A stretch of DNA of 64,000 bases from Citrus sinensis (lineage: Eukaryota > Streptophyta > Magnoliopsida > Sapindales > Rutaceae). The translations under genes were made by a program, and so were the position numbers. The notes beneath the pieces were generated by a model. It worked only from the letters and a program-made list of their open reading frames with translations. It was not told the DNA's origin and searched no databases. Numbering within the stretch: the stretch's first letter is position 1; each line of letters opens with the position of its first letter. The stretch spans positions 2,852,001-2,916,000 of the forward strand of contig NC_068557.1 of the NCBI RefSeq assembly GCF_022201045.2, given 5' to 3'. Below, one piece after another: positions 1 through 12,700 of this stretch.

Positions 1-1330
1 TTTTTTTTTCTTTTTTGGGTAATAGCAATTCTTACAATAATAATAATATAACAATAATAATCTAACTACGGTATATTAAGGTTATTATACCCCAACTTGC
101 ACACCATTAAATGTTTAGATTTTGCTGACTTTCTAAACATTTGATGATACTCAGATTATGAGGTATGGTATTTCTAAGATACAGATATAGTATCCTGAGG
201 ATACTAAATTTACGGCAAAAAATTAAAACAACAATAATAATACATGGATTTAGAGCATCTATAAGCTTATTCTAGATGTGTTATTGTTTTTAACTGCTAC
301 CAGGAAGGAACTGGAAGTAAATGATCTCCACGTCTGTTGATGTCGAAAAACGACCTCAACAGCTGAATTTGTTTCTTTTGGGGAATTACAGCGCAAATCC
401 AAGCTCAATCGCCAATATGACCGTAATTTTCTGTACCTGTCAATCAGAAAACACGGTTAGGATACGCCGATGGGGTCCTGGCGCAGACCCTCCGATGCTT
501 AAATCAGAAATTGTGTATAAAGAGATAAAAAAGAAAGAGAAGAATTGTGAATGAGTTCAAAATAAAGGAATTTTCCAATAGAGAAACCCAAAATCTGGTA
601 GGGAATGTTAAGGCTCTTAGATAGGTCACTTGTAGAGTTTTTGGTTCATTTTGCTAACCCCTTCACCTGATGCGCTCTTTAGTTTAAATAGACTCTTAGT
701 CGTATACGGTTACCTCCTTAACTTCAGCCCACTTTCTTCAGCAGTTGCAAGTGGTTGTCAGTTGGAGGTGGTTTAAATAGATCATGGCATACAACTTCCC
801 TATAAATTAGGCCACGTTTTCTTAACTAGCAATTTTTCATGTCAAGCTAATTCTCAGGTCGGACGAGAGAATTTCAAGGTCAGATTACTTCACTTTCAGA
901 TCAGACGGATGAATTTCTCAGTTGCTCATATAGCGTTGAAGTTGTACTCTTAACTTAGGTCATTCACATAGATCTTAGGTCGTACTTGTAAACCAAGTCG
1001 CCAACATAGGCTGCAGGTTGCACTTATGAGGTCAGCTCAACAACAATAAGTTCTGAGTACATTAGGATCGACTATATTTTAAGACACTATCAGAAAATCC
1101 AACCCAAACACCAGTCCCCTAGTTTTCAATACCGAAAAGTCATTGCCGGTGTTGGAAACTAGTAGAAAAATTTTCTCAAAACCCAACACCTCATTGATAA
1201 AACTTGAAAACAAGAAGGGAAAAGTTTAGAGAACAAGTCAATCGGCTTATGAATTTTTTTTTCATTGATTAAAAACTTTTTTATTGCACAATTTTCTCCA
1301 TCTAACTGTAAATTTGTCAATTCTAAAGAG
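1..1330. other. non-genic stretch, no supported gene
   Basis: I see no coding region with family similarity here. The only longer open frame (about 321-554, plus) encodes nothing recognisable. Bases about 320-500 are less AT-rich than their surroundings and have the look of a retrotransposon LTR remnant, but I found no second copy, primer-binding site or target duplication in the window, so this stays a weak suspicion. Confidence 0.4.
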
Positions 1331-1337
1331 TATTTAA

Positions 1338-1790
1338 TAAGGGAAATTGTTATTTTCTCCTTTACTAAAACCAATACATACTAGTTACTAAAAATTTTCA
1401 TAATAACCAATAATTCCCTTGCCGACATAATTTTATAGTATTACCTTTATTTTTAAATTCACTTTTATTCATACCTACTGTAAATTAAATAAGTCATATA
1501 ATTAAAAATTAAAATTAAAAAAAACTGAAGTACTAAAGATAAGAAATATATGTTCACTATGAAAAAAAATTAATAATGAGATATTTTCTTATAATTTTTT
1601 GTTATTTTTTAAACACTTTTCTTATAATAAATTTATATTTTGTTTTCTAAGATAAACCACCAAGTAAATTACATATTTACCCCTCTTTTCCTTTAAAATT
1701 TTTATGTTAGGAAATTTTTTAATATTATAAAAATAATAAAGAAAAAAATGATATATATTAATTTCATTAAGGGAAAACTAACAATTTCCT
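1338..1790. mobile_element. MITE-like non-autonomous DNA transposon, about 453 bp
   Basis: The left end reads taagggaaattgttattttc and the right end, reverse-complemented, reads aggaaattgttagttttccc, so the ends are imperfect inverted repeats of about 20-25 bp. A direct repeat tatttaa flanks the element exactly (1331-1337 and 1791-1797) and is a good target-site duplication candidate. The interior is AT-rich and non-coding. The superfamily is not determined. Confidence 0.55.
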
Positions 1791-4700
1791 TATTTAACAA
1801 TTTCCGCAATGAACTGTTACACCAACTGTTGAGCATCTGAATTCAAACATTTGGGAAAGGAAAACGGCAGCGTTTTCTTAATGTTTGAGTTGCTATGAAG
1901 TCACGTGAAGGAAGCATGATCACTTAAACTAGAAACGGCAACTGAAGCTATCGTTTTGGCTGTGTTTAATTCCTAATCGTCACCATTCTCCTTCTCCTGC
2001 ACAAAGCCAGGGAACAAAAAAATGCAAATTGAATAAACAATTTCAACATAGATAGCATAATTATCCGCAGAAGAATCACAACGTTTCATACAAAACCTCT
2101 TCACAATTTCCTTCATCTTCCTCCTCATCAATCTCCTCAGACATTGATGTTTCAGACTCCTCTTCATCCTCTGATGTCGCAGGGAATTCAATCTAATTTT
2201 ACCATAACAAAAACAAAGACAACAAATAGTTTAAACAACCAATAAAAACACTTTTTACATAAATAACACAACTAGTTGCCAAAAAAAAAAAGTTATTAAA
2301 CGAACCTCTTTGCTGCCTTCTCCATCTTCCTCGTGGTCAGTCTCCTCCGACGTTGATGTCTCAGACTCCCCTGAGTCCTCTATCTTAGGACGCTTAGCCT
2401 GATATTACCGATGACTCAGATTACTGACAGAGCAAGACAGCTTAGTGAACAAGTTATCCACTGAAACAAAAAGGAAGATAGCTTAATGAATCGATGCATA
2501 TATACCATTTTTTCGTGTAACTGCTGTATGGTTGTATTCACGTCACCTGCCCAACACGCTTCATTCAGTTCCAAGTTTTGCACATCCCATAATCTCGGTG
2601 TCTTTAAAACTCCTGCAGAGAAAGTCTTCATGTTGGGGCATTTGATCACCATTAGATCCTCCAAGCATGGGAAATTGAAGGCATAATTAGCGCCGGAGCA
2701 GAAACTTCTCAGGCTCTCTAAACTTTCAAGAAACAACTCCTTCAATTTGTTGAAAACAATTTCAACTTTTACCACGTCTCCCTGATCACTTGCTATTACT
2801 TCAGTAACCATTTTGCACTTCGATATTGTCATTTTTCTCAGTTGCACCAGACACTTCGCTGTTGGGGATGTTACTACGCTTACTAGTCTTTCGCAGTCGC
2901 ACACTTCCAAAACTGTTAGATTTCGGAAAGATGCTCGGGATGGAACCAAATTCATCATATTGCCACAATACTTAATCTCTAGAATTTCAAGATTTTGAAG
3001 CATTAAGTCCAGTTTGGAATCTTGTTTCCACATATGAGTCAGATCCGAGAGTTTATTTAGCTTCAAGGTTTTTATATGTGTGAGCCTTCCAGCATGTTCT
3101 TCAACCTCTTCAGAGGAACAAATTTCTTTGTATGAACCATAACTCAGTACAAGCTTTTCAAGATTGCGAGCTCTCTGAAGCAAGCCAAGTGGAAAAACAG
3201 CTGATTCATCATCATACGAGACATTAAGGACTTTGAGCTTGCTCAAAAGATGTTCTAGAAAATGGTCCTGCCATATCATGGTGATGTCCTTTTTGCTTAA
3301 TGACAATTCCTCCAAGTTTCGGAAGACCTAGTGACCAAGCAGAAAAAGGCCAGCAGGAGTTGGTCTTCCATCAGACAATTGCACAGAACAGATAAAATCT
3401 TATAAAACAAATGAAAAATGAGCATCATACCTGATCATCAAAGAAGTGGGGTTGTTCTGCTGGGATCCCTTTTATTTCCTCAAAGCTAATATGTTCTGGC
3501 ACGAATATACTTACTTTGTCACAACCATATGCTTTCAACTTTTTTAACACCGGCCATTCTAAAGTATACATTCCATGGTAGAAAGTTCTAAGATGTGGAA
3601 GTTCGCAGAGTGTGAGCGAGATTAAACTGGGAAAGACAAACCCAACAGTTGCTTCGGCTCTTCCTTCCTTGGCAACAATCTCCTCCACTCCACAGTTCTT
3701 AATGTACAACTTCTCAAGTTGCAAAAGGCTCCTGGCAATGGAGGCGGGAAAGAGACTTTTCAAACTCTGACATGCAAATATCCTCAGTTTCAGTAGGTTC
3801 GGAGATGAGGAAAACATTTTGTGGGGATCCTTATTCCATATGCTCTTCAATTTCGGTAGACGAGAAAGATATAATTCTCTCAACTGAGTTACTGCTCCAG
3901 AACCTTGTTCTTCAAAATCCATCCCTTCAAGATCAAATATCTCTTCTAGAGAACCACAATTTGTCACCATTAGAGATTCCAGTTTCAAGAATCTTCCACA
4001 TATCTGGGGAGGAAAAATGGTCAGTAGTCTTTTGCAGGACTCAACTTTCATTAACTTCAGTTTGCAAAACGAATCATCGGCAAATTGGTTGAGCCATATC
4101 ATCTTCAAGTTATCCATGTTGGAAAGTACCATTTCCTCTAAGCTAGGTAATGCAACCTGTAGTGATTATGCCATTGAGTAGAGAAAATTGAAAATTAAAA
4201 AGAAACGGGTGAAGTTGGGAAGATAAATTAATTTCTACCTTTTCATTGAAGAAAGGTTGGATCTCCACTGAGCTCATTGTTTCAACTTTTTTGCCTCCTT
4301 TCAAGTCCGTGGTCATATTTTTTAGGATGAATGCCTTTAACATAGGGCATCGCTGTATTTGCAGTTCTTTCAAGGATGGAAACTCAATATAATTTCCTGA
4401 GCAGAAACTTGTGACATTAACAAGATCTTTTATCTTCAGGAAGTTTAATTGAGGGAAAATGATGTCCTTTTCTTCCTCCATTGACTCTTCAAGTTCAAGG
4501 AACACTATCTCTTCTAAGTTCATGCAGTTGCTTATCTCAAGGTGCCGGAGTTGCACAAAGCTTCTGACTGAAGAAGAGTGAAATACAGACTTTGAAGTAC
4601 CACAAACGCGCACAATCAAGCGGGTTAAGTTTTGAATGCAAGAAGACATCGCTGGAAGTTGATTGTGCCAAATCTTTTCAACATTAATGGCAGAAAGTTT

Positions 4701-4867
4701 CAAGGACTCCAAGTTGGGGAAGGCAACCCACAGACATAGTTCAGGTTTCAATTTACTTTCGTATAAATGTAAGAAATGATATTTTACGGTATCATAAACA
4801 TGCCATAAGGATGAAGAATCTCTCTTTCTGATAAAAGTTAACATCCAATAGTACAAAGTTTAGTCTA

Positions 4868-5084
4868 ACTTAGAAATTATGAGGAAAAAGTAGTCTCCTT
4901 CTTATTGACAATTAATATAAGAATCCCTTTTAAATAAAGTAATTATAACAGAAAAAGAAACTAATTAAGAGCTAATATTTGATAGCTATCATCAATATTT
5001 ATAGCTATCATCTATATTTACATAGGAAACGGATCTTAAAATATCTCTAGGATTAAGGCTAAAATCAAGGCCTAATTTCCAACA
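4868..5084 (-). repeat. 3' LTR of the copia element
   Basis: This 217-bp repeat is a near copy of 9539-9736. In the element's orientation it begins TGTTGGAAATTAGGCC and ends CTAAGT, so the terminal dinucleotide at the inner end is not the usual CA. It is 19 bp longer than the other LTR because a tagctatcat-containing stretch is duplicated. Confidence 0.93.
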
Positions 5085-5095
5085 CTCCCCCTCAA
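5085..5095 (-). promoter_or_regulatory. copia polypurine tract
   Basis: The minus strand reads TTGAGGGGGAG immediately before the TGTTGG start of the 3' LTR, the position expected for the plus-strand primer of reverse transcription. Confidence 0.88.
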
Positions 5096-8000
5096 GCTGG
5101 TTTGAAGATATCTTCCATAGCCAGCTTGCTAGTCAACTTATCAAATTGCTTCTTGTGCAATCCGTTTGTTAATACATCGGCTAATTGTTCATTTGTTGGA
5201 AGATATGTCATACATATTTTTCCAGTATTGAGTTTCTCCTTGATGAAGTGTTTATCCACTTCTATATGTTTTATTCGATCATGAAGAACTGGATTATGAG
5301 CTATAGAAATAGCAACTTTGCTGTCACAATAGACTTTCATAGGAGTTGAGAAAGCAAATTTCAGTTCTTCAAGAATTCTTTTTATCCACATAACCTCGCA
5401 GATTCCATGGGCAACAGCTCTGAATTATGCTTCCGCACTACTTCTAGCTACCACATTCTGTTTTTTACTCCATCATGTAACTAGGTTCCCACCAACAAAG
5501 GAACAGTAGCCAGATGTTGATCTCCTATCAGTGACACTTCCTGTCTAGTCTGCATCAGTGTAGACTTCAACTTGAAGATGTCCATGTTTTTTTAACATTA
5601 GGCCTCTCCCTGGAGTTCCTTTTAGATATCTTAAGATCCTGTAGACTGCCTCGAAATGCTCTGCCCCTGGTGAGTGCATAAACTGACTTACCATGCTGAC
5701 TGCAAAGGCGATATCAGGTCGCGTATGAGACAAGTAGATCAACTTCCCTACGAGTTTTTGATATTGTTCCCTATCATTTACTTCTTCAACCTTAGCAGGT
5801 TGTAACTTCAAGTTAGGATCAATTGGGGTCTCTACCATCTTACAACCAAGCAAACCTGTTTCTCCAATGAGATCAAGAACATATTTCCTCTGATTCACAA
5901 ATATACCTTCCTTGGATCTTGCAAATTCCATTCCAAGGAAATACTTAAGGACTCTCAAATCCTTAATTTGAAACTTCTTTCCAAGTCTCTTCTTGAGGGC
6001 TGCTAATTATGTTTCATCATCACCAGTTAAAATGATATCATCAACATAAACAATCAAAATTGCAATTTTACAGTCTTTTGAGTGTTTATAAAATATTGTG
6101 TGATCTCCTTGACTCTGCAAGAAGCCATAACTGATAACTGCCTTTCCAAAGCGTTCAAACCACGCTCTTGGTGACTGTTTGAGACCATATAATGACTTTT
6201 TTTAATCTGCAGACTTTATCACTACCAAGTCTCTTCTCAAATCCTGGTGGTAGACTCATGAACACCTCCTCTTTAATATCACCGTTGAGAAATGCATTTT
6301 CAACATCAACTTGATGTAAAGGCCAATCAGAATTCACTGCAAGAGATAACAATATTCTGATAGAATTTATTTTAACAACAGGAGCAGAAGTCTCCTGATA
6401 GTCAATCCCATAAGTTTGAGTGAAGCCTTTAGCCACCAGTCTTGCCTTGTACCTCTCAACGCTTCCATCAGCATTACATTTTATCGTAAACACCCACTTA
6501 CACCCAACTATTTTCTTGCCTCTGGGTGGATCAAGTATCTCCCAAGTACCACTTCTCCTCAAGGCATTCATCTCCTCCATGACTGCTAATTTCCAATTTA
6601 GGTCATTCAGTGCTTCCTGTACATTTCTTGGAACAAACAAGTGTGAAATCCTAGATGTGAAAGCTTTATGGTTTTTTTACAGTCTTTGATAGGAAAGATA
6701 ATTTGCAATAGGATGTTTGGTGCAGTTTCGAACACCTTTCCTAATAGCTATAGGGACATCAAGATCAAGAATAATTGGTGAATCATTGGAAACAATAAAA
6801 GGAATCAAAGCTGGAGCTGGGATTTGATTACCTGAAATTTCAGTGCCGGAACTCAGTTTTTCAAATTGGGCTTGTGTAGGATTGACATTCAAGTCTTTAC
6901 TTCTCAGATGAAATCTCTTCCTAGTATAAACCTGAAGTTCAGAATTTAGATCATATTGATCTGTTTGTAGTACTTCTCTCCCTGAACGAGAATCTCCTAG
7001 ACTAGGCACTAAAGAACTTGTTTTTCTCAACCGATCATTATCAGAAAAGTGTGGTCTTTGAATAGGACAAATAACTTTTGGAAGTGGGATAGAAATGTCC
7101 TAAAAATTGTCTTCTACTCCATTTGTCTCCCCCTGAAGAGAATTTTGAGTGAAATAAGGAGTTTTTGCCCAAAAACGACACATCCATACTCACATGGAAT
7201 GTTTTTGTTTGAGGGTCAAAACACTTATACCCTATTTTGTTCGATGAATAACCCAAAAATACACACTTTATAGCACGTGGGTCAAGTTTTGAACGAAATT
7301 GACTTGGAACATGAACATAGACAGTACACCCAAAAACTTTGACAGGTAAATCAGAAAACAACCTTGTTGTAGGAAAAAATTCTTTAAGGCAATCAAGGGG
7401 TGTTTTGTATTTTAACACCTTGGTAGGCATCCTGTTTATTAAATAAGCTGCTGTTAAAACCGCTTCACCCCATAAATACTTAGGAATTTGCATTTAAAAC
7501 ATTATGGCACGTGCTACTTCAAGTAAATGCTTATTTTTCTGTTCTGCAATGCCATTTTGTTGAGGAGTGTTCCGACGTGTAGATTGATGAAAAATGTCTT
7601 TATCATTCAAAAACTCACCCAAATGCTCATTGAAATATTCTATTCCATTGCCAGAATGTAAAATATCAATTTTGGTTTGAAATTGATTTTCAATCATAGT
7701 GTAAAAATTTTCAAATAAATATTTTACGTCAGATTTTTTATGCATGAGATAAATCCAACATAAACGAATATGGTTATCAATAAAAGTAACAAATTATTTT
7801 TTACCAGAAAGGGTAGTGACCTTAGAAGGAACCCAAACATCACTATGAATCAAATAAAAAGGTTTGGAGGCCTGGTATTGTTTTGGCAAATAAGTAGAAC
7901 GATGAAGTTTTGCAAAAATGCAACATTCGCAATAAAAAGAAGAGCAATCAATCCCTTTAAACAATTCTAGAAACAAGTATTTCAAATAAAGAAAACTAGG

Positions 8001-8330
8001 ATGTCCTAGTCTATAGTGCCATTGCATTATTTTTTTCTGAACATAAATTGAACTAGTACTAATAAAGTTCTGAGCTTTTTTATTACTAATAGGTACTTCA
8101 TCAAAGTAGTAAAGACCTTCAATCATCCTAGCACTTCCAATCATCATCCTCGAGTTCTGGTCCTAAAATTCACAATGTGATTCAAAGAAGGTAATACGAC
8201 AATTAGAATCTCTAAATAATTTACTAACAGACAAAAGATTACAGGCTAATTTAGGGACATAAAGAACACAATTGAGATTAATTTTCCCGATCAGTTTGAT
8301 AAGTCCTTTGTGAAAAACTACCATCGGCAA
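5092..8330 (-). pseudogene. copia pol remnant (integrase, reverse transcriptase, RNase H)
   Basis: The integrase zinc-binding part (HYRLGHPS, then CECC) lies at about 7900-8030 and the DDE core at 7494-7745. In the core the usual SDNG motif reads SGNG, so a catalytic Asp is replaced by Gly. Reverse transcriptase (GCKWVFTIK, VDVENAFLNGD) covers 6155-6640, with the YVDD active site at 6037-6048 followed by a stop. RNase H (YTDAD, then a broken SSAEA-type motif) lies at 5092-5560. Stops and frameshifts separate all blocks. Confidence 0.88.
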
Positions 8331-8332
8331 TT

Positions 8333-9504
8333 CTAATTTTTTTGATTTCCAGAACAAGGAGAATATGTATTAAATAAATGAAAAGAACTAGTCATGTGAT
8401 CAGAGGCTCCAGAATCAATGATCCATGGAGAAGAGTTTAAACAAGAAAGGGCTATAGGATTTCTACATGTTTGTGCCAAAGAAACACTAGGAATACCAAA
8501 CGAGAAGTTGGATTTTATCAGCTTCAAGAGTTTATCAATCTGCTCTTTGTTGAAGTGGCCTGAGTTGGCTTTATTGGCAGAAGGAATCCCACGATTCTTC
8601 TCTCCTTGCTTGCTGCTTTTCCATTTTTTAGGTTTGCCATGAAGTTTCCAACACTTTTCACGTGTATGGCGAGGCTTGTGGCAATGATCGCACCAGGCCT
8701 GTGACTTATCATCAGACCTGCGTTGATAATTTGCAGTCTTGTAGGCCACTGCATCAGTAATTAAGGCAGAATTCTCAATTGACTCACCGGTACTCCTTTT
8801 CCCGAGCATTACGCTCCTTCGGCTTTCTTCTCTTCTGACTTTAGTAAAGACTTCGCCAATGGGTGTTAGAGGAGGTCTGCCAATAATCCTTCCTCGTACT
8901 TCATCAAACTCAATATTAAGGCCGGCAAGAAACTTGTAAATACGATTGTCTTCCACGATTTTCTTGTAGTGGTTGCAATCATCAACGGATTTCCATTCAT
9001 ATGTGTTGAAGAGGTCAAGATCTTGCCACAACCTTTTCAATGAATTAAAATATTTGATAACAGAATCATCACCTTGACGAATCTCTCCCAACTTTAAAGT
9101 TAACTAAAAAACCTGAGATTAGTTGCCCATGTCTGAATACATCTTACTAACATTATTCCACAATTCTTTAACAATAGGATAGCACATATAATTGGAGCTT
9201 ATATCCTCCTCAATGGAATTGACCAGCCATGGCATAACCATGGAATTTTCAGCATCCCAGGTGGCGTACAGTGGATCATCATTAGCAGGAACCTTCTTGT
9301 CACCAATGATGTAACCGATTTTTCCTTGCCCACGGATATACATTCGGACAAATTGCGATCGGCAGAGGAAGTTATCGCCATTTAGGCAAATGGTGGTGAT
9401 TTTAACAGAATGAGAGTTGGAGTGGTTTTGCAGGGTCTCAAATGTTTTTTTTCTGGAATGGCAGCAGCAGGGGTTGGAGTGGTTTCAGACATGACTTCTG
9501 ACAT
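8333..9504 (-). pseudogene. copia gag and protease remnant
   Basis: Gag-like coding begins at an ATG ending at 9504 and contains the copia gag core (WDAENSMVMPWLVNSI and nearby). A zinc knuckle of form CX2CX4HX4C (CDHCHKPRHTREKC) lies at about 8660-8700. The aspartic protease motif DSGASDH lies at 8396-8416. A frameshift in an A-run near 9445 and stops near 9092-9120 break the frame. Confidence 0.85.
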
Positions 9505-9526
9505 GGTTACAGACACGATTCCCTAT

Positions 9527-9538
9527 GCTCTGATACCA
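9527..9538 (-). promoter_or_regulatory. copia primer-binding site (tRNA-iMet)
   Basis: The minus strand reads TGGTATCAGAGC directly after the 5' LTR. This is the standard complement of the plant initiator methionine tRNA 3' end that most copia elements use to start minus-strand DNA synthesis. Confidence 0.92.
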
Positions 9539-9736
9539 ACTTAGAAATTATGAGGAAAAAGTAGTATCTTTCTTATTGACAATTAGTACAAGGATCCCTT
9601 TTAAATAGAGCAATTATAACAGAAAAAGAAACTAGTTAAGAGCTAATATTTGACAGCTATCATCTATATTTACATAGGAAACGGATCCTAAAATATCTCT
9701 AGGATTGAGGCTAAAATCAAGGCCTAATTTCCAACA
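9539..9736 (-). repeat. 5' LTR of the copia element
   Basis: This 198-bp repeat matches 4868-5084 and is followed at once, in the element's direction, by the primer-binding site. On the other side it abuts the gtcta target duplication at 9737-9741. Confidence 0.93.
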
Positions 9737-12700
9737 GTCTACTACTTCTAATTAGAAATTATTACTTGCTAAATTATTTCCATAAAGGCAAAGCAATTGC
9801 GTGATTAAAGTTTAGCTAAATTAGAGATCAAAGTTTCATACCAAGCAGTCTGAAAAAAAAATGCACAGACGAATCAAAGTTCAACAAATAAAGAGAAGAA
9901 AAGAATAAGATGATACAGCAGAAGGTTATTGAACGCACCTTTTCACTAAAAAATGGGGCGGAAGTATCAAGCTCATCCTCCAAAATGACTTCATTAGACG
10001 ATGAACCAATTGTCAATGGCGCCTGTTGCCTTTCCGGTGTGTAAGATTTCTTCAGTAAAGAGCAAAAGCTTCTAAGATGTGGTAGAGATTTTAGAGTCAG
10101 CTTCCGCAGTTGAGCAAACTCAAGCTTATCAATCACATTGTCTTTGATATCATCTTCTCTAAACAACAGCAAAAATCTCTTTCATATTCTTGCATGCAAT
10201 CACTTCAATTGTTTGAAGTTGCGGAAGGCTTCTGGCAACGGAAAATGAGAAGATAAAGCTCAATTTATCACAACTTTTCACCTTTAAGGTTGTTAACTTG
10301 CAGAAAGACTCTGCCTTGAGTTTCCCATGACAGATCTTCTCCAAATTAATCAAATTGCTTAGAGACAATGACTCCAAGGCGCGGAAGGCATCACGAGGTA
10401 CATGCTTCACTGAGTCAATAACATACAAGAAGTAAGGATTGTTTTGGATTTGGGGATGCTTCAATTTCGGAAAACCCTCTCTGTCTAAATCATAAACGAT
10501 ATTCTTCACACCCCGCATTTCATCCAAGTAGAGTTCTTCAATTCCCTTCATCTGCATGAAAACATCATCCTTCAGCCAAGTGCTGTTATTGAGTTTGAGT
10601 TTCAATATTCTGCTATTTTGAAGCTGATCAGACCAATTCCACTCATCCCCGATGAATATTTTGTACCTTTTCAACTTTTTGGAGAGCAAACCCTTTGGCA
10701 GGACGTTAGCATCTTGAATTTGAATTTCTAGATTCGTCAAATAAGACAACTGCTTCAACTCATGAAGACTAGCCTTGCTTCTCACATTGTTGAGTCCTTC
10801 AATCTCCCATTCAACGAAGGTATAACCCATGTATAACTCTTCCAATCGGGACAAGCTGGATAGGACATTTGATGGAATCACTTTTAGTAGGTTACAATAG
10901 GCTAAATTTAACAACCTTAGCCTAGTCAATTGACCGATTTCTCTTGGAAACTCCTCAATATTTGAACCTTGAAAGCTAAGAATTTCCAGTGTCTTCAGCT
11001 CTCCAATAATAGATACATCTCCAAAAACACCATAATCCAGACACAAAGTCTGAAGGTTCGATAGGAGACAAAGTGATGATGGCAGGGAAGGTAAATGCAT
11101 TGCAACGAAATCTAGAACTCTGAGTTCAGTCATCCCAATAAAAAAGTTATTAGGAATTTGTTGGACAGACAGATCCTCAGTAGCCATATGGAGAAGCTTA
11201 AGTTGCGGGCATTCCAAACCTTCAAGAAGTTCATCAATTTTACAATTATGTAACGAGATTGCAGGGCAACGCTTTAGTGCTTCCTTATCTGACAATCCCC
11301 TCGGGAAAACCCCATCATTCATTGAAAAAACACCTTGGTCTCTAAATGCAATTGATATGGCAACATCCCGAACAACATCATGCATAGAAAATTCCTCACT
11401 AGTATGACCATCAAGCAACAAACAAGAAGTTTTGAGTTTATTGACCAACATATATACTCTATTCCATGCCTCTTCAATTCTATCTATTCCCCCAAATAGA
11501 CCCAAACCCATCCCATAACTCAACAAATATTGAATGGTGGCACTTTGAATGTGCACCATTAGACTACAAAGCAAAAAAGTTGACTTGAGTTCCTCACCTT
11601 CTAAATGATTGTAACTCAGCTCTATTGTTGAATATGCCTCTGCCGGGACTCCTGTAAAGCTCCTTCCTGAAGGCCTTCTTAGTTCCTGCAGCGCATTCTT
11701 CCATTCGAATACGCTCTTGTTTCTTAATGCCCTGGCTATTGTTACAATAGCAATGGGCAAACATCCACATGCCTTTGCTACGTCCTTTGCAATAGACTGC
11801 AAATCCTCATTTTCAGCATAATCACCTGATATCTTTTTAAACAGGTTCCAAGCTTCTCTTTCATTTAAAACTCCAACCAAGAAATTATTTTGACAAGACA
11901 TCTGGATTCCTTGCGGTCATCAGGACTTTACATCCCTTGTGATTATCTCCGAAAGGAATACCAACTTTCTCAAAATCAAGACTTGCCCAAATGTTATCTA
12001 GGATTACCAGAATCTTCTTCTCCTTCTTCAATCTTTCACATAGTCTCCTTGCTCTTCGAGATTCGCTCTCCTCATAAAATTTCAAACCCATCTTATCAGA
12101 AATTTGTCCTTGAATCTTTTTAATATCCGAAATCTGGGATACCTCTGCAAACACGACCTCATCAAAAAGCTTATTTTCTTGGCCAGCCTAGGAGCTTCCT
12201 TCACCAGCTTCGTCTTGCCAACGCCAGCCATCCCATACACCCCAATCATATTGACATTAGGATTATTTAACGCATTCAGTACATCATTCAAAGTGGACAT
12301 TCTTGATTCAAAGGCCTCATAACTTTTGGTAAGTCATCAATATGTCTTCAGGAATAGTACTGTATGAAACCTTATCGAAGTTCCCTTGTTCCTGCACAAC
12401 TCCAGCAATCACCACCATTCCTTGGCCGCTTTCTTGCTAAACTGATAGCAGGTTGTCAAATTAGGACACAACCCCCTGAAACATCGACTGTTTTTTGCTC
12501 TCTCCTCATCTTCAATTATCTGCCCTGCCGCATCCATGATCTTGTCGACGTCACTCAGCCACTTCTCAACTTTCTGTTCAATATCTTCCCCATTTCTTTT
12601 AGCATCATCCACCCTATGCAGTACACTCTCTCTGGCAACCCTCAGCTTACCAATTTCATTCTTGAGATTCTCAAAGTTGCTCTTGTAGTTGCATAAGTAA

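Larger units (their letters stand above)
4868..9736 (-). mobile_element. Ty1/copia LTR retrotransposon, full-length but coding-dead
   Basis: The element is 4869 bp on the minus strand and flanked by the 5-bp duplication gtcta (4863-4867 and 9737-9741). It has two LTRs, a primer-binding site matching the 3' end of initiator Met tRNA, and a polypurine tract. Domain order on the minus strand is gag, protease, integrase, reverse transcriptase, RNase H, which defines copia. Every part has stops or frameshifts, so it cannot move on its own. It lies wholly within intron 1 of the resistance pseudogene. The LTRs differ by about 11 substitutions over 198 aligned bases plus one 19-bp length difference, by my count. 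Confidence 0.95.

Noticed and set aside
321-554. 77-codon open frame on the plus strand
   Set aside because: No family similarity and no surrounding gene structure; likely chance within possible LTR debris.
4868-9736. Endogenous pararetrovirus
   Set aside because: Domain order with integrase before reverse transcriptase, LTRs, TSD and tRNA-iMet site define a copia retrotransposon; no movement or coat protein seen.
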